DNA of 64,000 nucleotides from Thorsellia anophelis DSM 18579 (GTDB lineage: Bacteria > Pseudomonadota > Gammaproteobacteria > Enterobacterales > Thorselliaceae). How positions within the stretch are numbered: the stretch's first letter is position 1; every line of letters begins with the position of its first letter. Shown here piece by piece: positions 59,433 through 64,000 of this stretch. The stretch covers positions 1 through 64,000 of the forward strand of contig NZ_FOHV01000007.1 of the NCBI RefSeq assembly GCF_900111395.1, given 5' to 3'. The position numbers were made by a program, and so were the translations under genes. The notes under the pieces were generated by a model. That model worked only from the letters and a program-made list of their open reading frames with translations. It ran no database searches and was not told where the DNA came from.

Positions 59433-59480
59433 TTGGTGTAATGTTTGTGTAATGATAGTTATTTAATTAGGGAATAACAC

Positions 59481-60656
59481 GTGATAAGAGAAGTTTTTTA
59501 CAAGCCGTACCTGACTTGCCGAGCGCCATTTCGCTCAGCTCGTAAGGCTATGCTTGGTCTCTTTTTACTCCCTACTTTATGGATGTTGCCAGTATATGCA
59601 CAGGATTGGGAAAATACCCCCCCTACAGAATTGGGTATATTACCCAGCGAAGAGGGGTATGTTGCTTCTAAGCTAACAGGACGTTTGATCGGAACGCCAC
59701 CAGAGTTAAATGTCTGTTTTACAGGAGAACTTAAAGTGGGTGGGCGCTTGACGCTCAATCCACGCTTATCTGATGCAGATGAAGATTTGATTAAACATGA
59801 TGATGACACAAAATCAATTGAGCCAGGTGGGACACGCTCGAGTGTTCGTTGGTTTAGAATTGTAGATGGCTCGAGAACACAGATTGCTGAAGAGGATTAT
59901 GAGTTAGTATTAACTCAAGCTGATTTGAATGATGGAGTTTCAATTGAATTTGAAATTCAACCTTTTACAGTAACAGGTTACCCAGATTATAACCCAGCAG
60001 TGTTAATAGGAAGCTTTAACCCTAGCGATGCTGATAGTTTAAATAAACAATGGTCGCTCAGTGCAACAGGTGAGACAAGTGTCACTAATCTGGTCAATGA
60101 ATGCGGTAAAGTTATCGTACCAATTAGGCAACCGGTTGTATTAGATGCACTCATTACCGTAAAACAAGATGATGAGTATATTCCAGTATTAAGACAAGAC
60201 CAAAACATTCCAAGTACACATTACAATGAGGTTGCAGTTGATATCACAAAAGCATCAACGCTGGATTTACCTGCAACAGGTGGACGTACTTATTATATCA
60301 GATTTTATGAAAATAATGATGATGTGACAGATACATATGCGATTGCCAATGTGAATGATTCAGCGGAATTTGCTGCTGCAAAAGAAAACTTTGTCAAACA
60401 TATTAAATGGCAATTAGTCTACGAGAAAGGTGAGATTGCAAATGTTGTGTTTAACAGAAATGATCTCAGCTTTACAACTCAGGTTACGAATGATGATAAG
60501 TATAAAATTTATCGGAATTTCGACCCGAATCGTATCCAAAATGGGATTGATACTAATCAAACCATTGAGATTGATTCAACAGGTAATAAAAGGCAGCAAA
60601 AATCAAGAATGCAAGTGGAATATGATGATGCATTACTGATCAAAGTATCAGAATAA
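59481..60656 (+). CDS. Secreted SinI-like autotransporter-associated protein 1
   Basis: A 391-residue exported protein. The signal is long (MIREVFYKPYLTCRAPFRSA then KAMLGLFLLPTLWMLPVYA, cleavage before QDW). The C-terminal half (about 268-381) has TYYIRFYENNDDVTDTY, FVKHIKWQLVYEKG and LSFTTQVTND, the same motif series as in the passenger of the autotransporter and in the next genes. The N-terminal half (CFTGELKVGGRLTLNPRLSD, SSVRWFRIVDGS) is only loosely like the later paralogs. GTG start with AGGGA seven bases upstream. Gap to the autotransporter gene is 81 bases. SinI-type proteins accompany SinH-type autotransporters in other bacteria; the function is unknown. Confidence 0.8.
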   Translation: MIREVFYKPYLTCRAPFRSARKAMLGLFLLPTLWMLPVYAQDWENTPPTELGILPSEEGYVASKLTGRLIGTPPELNVCFTGELKVGGRLTLNPRLSDADEDLIKHDDDTKSIEPGGTRSSVRWFRIVDGSRTQIAEEDYELVLTQADLNDGVSIEFEIQPFTVTGYPDYNPAVLIGSFNPSDADSLNKQWSLSATGETSVTNLVNECGKVIVPIRQPVVLDALITVKQDDEYIPVLRQDQNIPSTHYNEVAVDITKASTLDLPATGGRTYYIRFYENNDDVTDTYAIANVNDSAEFAAAKENFVKHIKWQLVYEKGEIANVVFNRNDLSFTTQVTNDDKYKIYRNFDPNRIQNGIDTNQTIEIDSTGNKRQQKSRMQVEYDDALLIKVSE

Positions 60657-60724
60657 AGTATCAGTTTAAACCGAACTAGATGGATAAATATTGTTATCCA
60701 AAATTAACTCAATAAGGGAACGTT

Positions 60725-61939
60725 ATGCAAAGATTCAAATTTGCCCTAATGCCCACCGTAATTGCGGTGATGCTTAGTGCAAGTTTATCTCACACATTAG
60801 CGTATGCAGAGCCGAGAGCAGCTAGCGATAGTCTGCTCATAAAAGGTCATGCGCCTTATATTGCCAAAATTGCCGCAATTGGTGAGTTATATGAAGGTAA
60901 TACCGTCTCATTAATGCCTAAATCAGGCCGGTTATATTTACCCATTGATGAAGATTTAGATATTCGCGCTTTAGATGAACAAACAGATACTTATCCGGGG
61001 GACCTGACTTTAGAAGGTTCATCGGTAGAGTGGTGGTTATTACCAGCAGATTACGCAGCGCAAACCCTGCCATTATCGGCAGAACCTGAAAATTTAGTTG
61101 GGGAGTTTGCAGGTGCTGAGTTACTGGCTACTCAAACAACCGCTGAGGTTGTACTGCCAGCAGGATCGGCTGGTAAAAAATTAGGCTTTAGAGTGATTCC
61201 AAAATCAGAGACGGGCCTTCCCACAGTTGGTAGGCGTTTAGATGTTCTGGATGTCGCTTTTGTCAGTGGTCAAGATGAAAACGGTGAGCCCATCACACCT
61301 GATGAGCCTGGTCTTGCAGCAGGACCCGATCCTGATAATCCTGGCATTATCGGTGGGGATACGGATGTAACTTATTACACACGTATTTATACCTTTGAAG
61401 ATGATCCTAATGTTGAGTTAGATCCATTAACTCCTGCTGGAATGAATACTGACGGCAAAAAGATATTTTTGTGGGATGAAACCGGCTTAACTCCTGCTGA
61501 GCAAATCAAACCATTTGCTGATACACATACGACTTATTATGCACAGATTGTGTCATTTAAAGACAATGACATCACACAAGATAATTTAGTGGATAACACA
61601 GATACCTTCAAAGCTAGCATCGTATGGCGATTGAAATTAGACGATAACGAAGGTAATGGTACTTATATACGTTTAGATGGAACACAAACCACAATAGCGC
61701 CAACTGCTGAAGCGATAGATACTAGAGGCCAAGCAACATTTACAACGCAGATAACCAATAAAGCCGCTCAAGTTGCGACTGGTGCTGAGCGTAGTGAGCA
61801 AGGCACTCAAATTTCTTTCGTATTTGATGACGGCAAAGAACCTGATATTGAGCCTGAAGTCGAGCCTGTTGTGAGTGAAGACAATAATACCCCATTACCT
61901 GTGAATATTGAGGAGGTGACAGATGAAACAACCCCTTAA
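60725..61939 (+). CDS. Secreted SinI-like autotransporter-associated protein 2
   Basis: A 404-residue exported protein with a Sec signal (MQRFKFALMPTVIAVMLSAS, cleavage after AYA). N-terminal module at about 36-175: LLIKGHAPYIAKIAAIGELY, EGNTVSL, SSVEWWLLPA and KLGFRVIPKSETGLPTVGRR. A Pro/Asp-rich linker (PDEPGLAAGPDPDNPGIIGG) leads to the C-terminal module at about 269-368: TYYAQIVSFKDNDIT, FKASIVWRLKL, ATFTTQITN and SEQGTQISFVFDDG. The tail is acidic and proline-rich (EPDIEPEVEPVVSE). AAGGGA lies before the ATG. GC is clearly higher than in most of the window: line 61021-61080 has 31 of 60. Confidence 0.82.
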   Translation: MQRFKFALMPTVIAVMLSASLSHTLAYAEPRAASDSLLIKGHAPYIAKIAAIGELYEGNTVSLMPKSGRLYLPIDEDLDIRALDEQTDTYPGDLTLEGSSVEWWLLPADYAAQTLPLSAEPENLVGEFAGAELLATQTTAEVVLPAGSAGKKLGFRVIPKSETGLPTVGRRLDVLDVAFVSGQDENGEPITPDEPGLAAGPDPDNPGIIGGDTDVTYYTRIYTFEDDPNVELDPLTPAGMNTDGKKIFLWDETGLTPAEQIKPFADTHTTYYAQIVSFKDNDITQDNLVDNTDTFKASIVWRLKLDDNEGNGTYIRLDGTQTTIAPTAEAIDTRGQATFTTQITNKAAQVATGAERSEQGTQISFVFDDGKEPDIEPEVEPVVSEDNNTPLPVNIEEVTDETTP

Positions 61940-62123
61940 TACGTAGATTATATGAACGCGAAATTAGTATTAAAAGTAAAAATAGTATGAAGTATAAATG
62001 ATAATAACGAGTTTTAGCTGATTAAAGTTTAACTAAATTAAGGTCAGTTAAGGCTCATCAAAAATTAGAATTGTAAAAAAGAATTAAAAACTTAGCTTAC
62101 CGAATAAAAATGAGGAAATGATT
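61940..62123 (+). other. Spacer between array genes 2 and 3
   Basis: A 184-base AT-rich gap, the longest within the cluster. It may hold an internal promoter for the distal genes. TAAAGTTT at 62024 recalls the first half of a sigma28 promoter, but no matching second half follows. Confidence 0.35.
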
Positions 62124-63464
62124 ATGACAATGATGAAAAAAATGATTAAGCCTGCTTTATTGGCATTAGCAATCTCAATGACGTTAGGTAGTACGCTTGC
62201 TACAGCAGCAGAGCGTAATACTACGGGCACGCTTGCAATTCACGGTTTCCAACCGTTGCTACCGCTAGTCGGGGCAAAAGGTGAATTGAAACCTGGTGCA
62301 GAAGTGACGATTTCTGATGAATATTATGCATATTTTGATAGAGATAATAAGCCAGGCACTGATAGTGAAAAAGATATCAGTAAAGACGAAGAAAAGGCCA
62401 TTATCCAGTGGTACATTAGAAATGAATCCGATGCCGCCGCCGCTCTTCCACTACCCGCTGATGCTTGGGGTACTGGATTGACATTCACCATTCCGTTTGT
62501 AGATAAAGATGGTAATGATATTGATTACGCAAATGAGCGTAAAATTCTTTCATTTCGTATCGTACCTTTAACAGAGAACGGTTTACCAGATATCGGTAAG
62601 GCTGTAGAAGTTAAAAACTCCGTAATTTTAGCAGGGTCAGTTGTGCCAACTGACGTACCACCTTCAGAATTGCCTGTTATTCCAGATAATCCCTACACAC
62701 CAGGTGAAGATCCTACTGCACCAGGGGATAGAACACCAGAAGTAACAGGACCTGGTGGTAATAACCCACCAACCGATCCAGATGGTCCATCTGATGGCTC
62801 AGGGGTCATTTATCCTTCAGGCGATGGCTTCCTAGTTAGAATTGCTTATGCGAAGCTTGATACCAATGGTGCTGTTATCATAAATGCAACAACTGGATTG
62901 CCTGAGCTAGATTTGGATAGAATAGTTTACGATGATTTAGCCGATGCAACAAAAACAAAATTAATTGATCCTGTTGATGCCTATGGTAACAGACTGTTAG
63001 ATGCTGATGGTATAACTGAATTAGCTCAAATTCCGGTTTCGTTGAAAACACCAACGATTCCAACTGTTAAAGCACAATACGCAGTTGCAATTTATGAAGC
63101 GAAACGTGATGAAAATGGCAACTTTTTACGAGATGCAACCACTAATGCAGTGCTAGTTAAAGAAGATGAGGGTGTCCCAATTAATATGGTCGGTGCATTT
63201 AAAAACTCCATTAAATGGACACTTGGTGCAAGTGGACAGCAAGGCGCACCAACATTAACAACGCCTGCATCTAATGAGCTGATGAGCGAGTTTGATGGTG
63301 AGCTAATATTCAACACTCAAGAAAATAATGATGTTGCCAAAGCTGTCAGCTCAGTTGCCAGTGAACAAGGTTTAGTCATTGGTGTGACGTTCGAGGATAA
63401 CATCGCGGCTCCAATCAATAGAGGCACAGCACCAGCGGCACCTATAGAAACGCCAGCAGAGTAA
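62124..63464 (+). CDS. Secreted SinI-like autotransporter-associated protein 3
   Basis: A 446-residue exported protein; signal cleavage follows LATA before AERN. N-terminal module at about 35-160: TLAIHGFQPLLPLVGAKGEL, KPGAEVTISDEYYAYFD, AIIQWYIRNES and ILSFRIVPLTENGLPDIGKA. A Pro/Gly/Asp-rich linker spans about 173-228. The C-terminal module has AQYAVAIYEAKRDENG, GAFKNSIKWTLG, ELIFNTQENN and ASEQGLVIGVTFEDN. The tail ends APAAPIETPAE. ATG 62124 is preferred because GAGGAA lies about seven bases upstream; an ATG at 62118 is too close to it. It is most like the next, partial gene. Confidence 0.82.
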   Translation: MTMMKKMIKPALLALAISMTLGSTLATAAERNTTGTLAIHGFQPLLPLVGAKGELKPGAEVTISDEYYAYFDRDNKPGTDSEKDISKDEEKAIIQWYIRNESDAAAALPLPADAWGTGLTFTIPFVDKDGNDIDYANERKILSFRIVPLTENGLPDIGKAVEVKNSVILAGSVVPTDVPPSELPVIPDNPYTPGEDPTAPGDRTPEVTGPGGNNPPTDPDGPSDGSGVIYPSGDGFLVRIAYAKLDTNGAVIINATTGLPELDLDRIVYDDLADATKTKLIDPVDAYGNRLLDADGITELAQIPVSLKTPTIPTVKAQYAVAIYEAKRDENGNFLRDATTNAVLVKEDEGVPINMVGAFKNSIKWTLGASGQQGAPTLTTPASNELMSEFDGELIFNTQENNDVAKAVSSVASEQGLVIGVTFEDNIAAPINRGTAPAAPIETPAE

Positions 63465-63472
63465 TTAATCTA

Positions 63473-63496
63473 CCCTGATTCGTAATTGTTTCAGGG
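63473..63496 (+). other. Hairpin between array genes 3 and 4
   Basis: CCCTGA (63473-63478) and TCAGGG (63491-63496) form a short GC-containing stem after the stop codon. It lacks a T run and is probably not a full terminator. Confidence 0.35.
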
Positions 63497-63547
63497 CAAT
63501 ATAAAAATTGATTCTATATAAAATTTTAATTAACAAGGAAACTCATT

Positions 63548-64000
63548 ATGAAACTTAAAATTACATTTAATAAAACACTGCTCGCCGTCGCTATCCCGAT
63601 GCTATTAACCAGTACAATGGCAGGTGCTGCTGTTAAAACCACACAAGCTACACAAGCTATTCATGGTTATCAACCATTAATTCCAGTTGTCGGTGTGACG
63701 GGTGAATTAAAACCAGGTGCAACGGTCTCGATTGGTGACTTATATTGGTATTTTGATCCTGATAATGGCGCTTCAGGCGACACTGAAATCGATCAAAGTA
63801 AAGCAACGATTCAGTGGTATATTTTGGGTAAAGACGAAACAGCCTTACCTCCTTACGACCCCGCGCTCCCTGCAACGGATGTTAATGCGCCATTAGAAAC
63901 AGGCCCAACATTCACCATTCCTCGTGTTGATAATGCAGGCCAACCAATTGTCTATAAAAATAACGATAAAGTCCTTGCATTTCGTATCATCCCAACAACA
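63548..64000 (+). CDS. Secreted SinI-like autotransporter-associated protein 4 (partial)
   Basis: The frame is open for 151 codons from ATG 63548 to the window end, so the gene is cut by the window, not broken. The signal is MKLKITFNKTLLAVAIPMLL with cleavage after AGA. The visible N-terminal module is close to protein 3: QAIHGYQPLIPVVGVTGELK, PGATVSIGDLYWYFDPDNG, ATIQWYILGKDE, TFTIPRVDNAGQPIVYKNND and VLAFRIIPTT. AAGGAA lies before the ATG and the gap to gene 3 is 83 bases. It shows that the array continues beyond this window. Confidence 0.88.
   Translation, partial: MKLKITFNKTLLAVAIPMLLTSTMAGAAVKTTQATQAIHGYQPLIPVVGVTGELKPGATVSIGDLYWYFDPDNGASGDTEIDQSKATIQWYILGKDETALPPYDPALPATDVNAPLETGPTFTIPRVDNAGQPIVYKNNDKVLAFRIIPTT

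Noticed and set aside
61740-61931. Minus-strand ORFs in the array genes
   Set aside because: They are antisense frames in genes with clear signal peptides and conserved modules on the plus strand.
62024-62055. Sigma28-type promoter before array gene 3
   Set aside because: TAAAGTTT matches the first half, but the expected GCCGATAA after 11 bases is absent (GGTCAGTT instead).

Overview
The window looks like chromosome from an AT-rich gammaproteobacterium with enterobacterial-style gene order. The evidence is 5S rRNA-tRNA-Asp-tRNA-Trp as in E. coli rrnC, the block cyaA/cyaY/lptM/dapF, pykF next to lpp, pabC-mltG-tmk, trmJ-iscRSUA-hscBA-fdx, and a bifunctional hisB. Low GC with this gene content suggests an Orbaceae-type host-associated bacterium (Gilliamella/Orbus group), but that placement is inferred from gene content only; no phylogeny was run.

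Layout. 1-421 is the end of an rRNA operon with two tRNAs and a terminator. 422-4443 is a very AT-rich accessory stretch with two unrecognised genes and the C-terminal remnant of an IS200/IS605 transposase. 4444-43405 is mostly housekeeping: htpG, an isolated hisB-hisH pair followed by hpt, tmk-mltG-pabC, rsmB, cyaA, cyaY, lptM-dapF-tadA, tRNA-Val, pykF-lpp, a lone fliA-type sigma factor, ltaE, a Bcr-type exporter, mutS, dinG, elyC and the complete isc operon with its IscR operator. trmJ follows at 43406-44224. 44504-50450 is a maltodextrin cluster: a TrmB-type regulator, a cytoplasmic GH13 glycosidase, and divergent lamB-malM behind two CRP sites. 50519-56518 is a copper cluster: a sensor kinase and response regulator divergent from a His/Met-rich multicopper oxidase, an unrelated DUF2628 gene, and cutC.

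56835-64000 is the most unusual part. An intimin/invasin-type inverse autotransporter (LysM, beta-barrel, passenger) is followed on the same strand by at least four secreted proteins of 390-450 residues; the last runs off the window. They resemble the SinI-type proteins that accompany SinH-type autotransporters. The C-terminal part of the autotransporter passenger carries the same motif series as the C-terminal half of the three complete array proteins, and the last three array genes also share an N-terminal module. I infer a multi-component surface or adhesion system made of one outer-membrane anchor and a tandem set of diverged secreted partners.

Smaller points of interest are an Lpp exactly one heptad shorter than the E. 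coli protein, a fliA with no flagellar genes nearby, hisB-hisH with no other his gene beside them, an intrinsic terminator between hscB and hscA, an IscR site at the centre of a 45-bp dyad, and a copper oxidase with a Sec-like rather than Tat-like signal.
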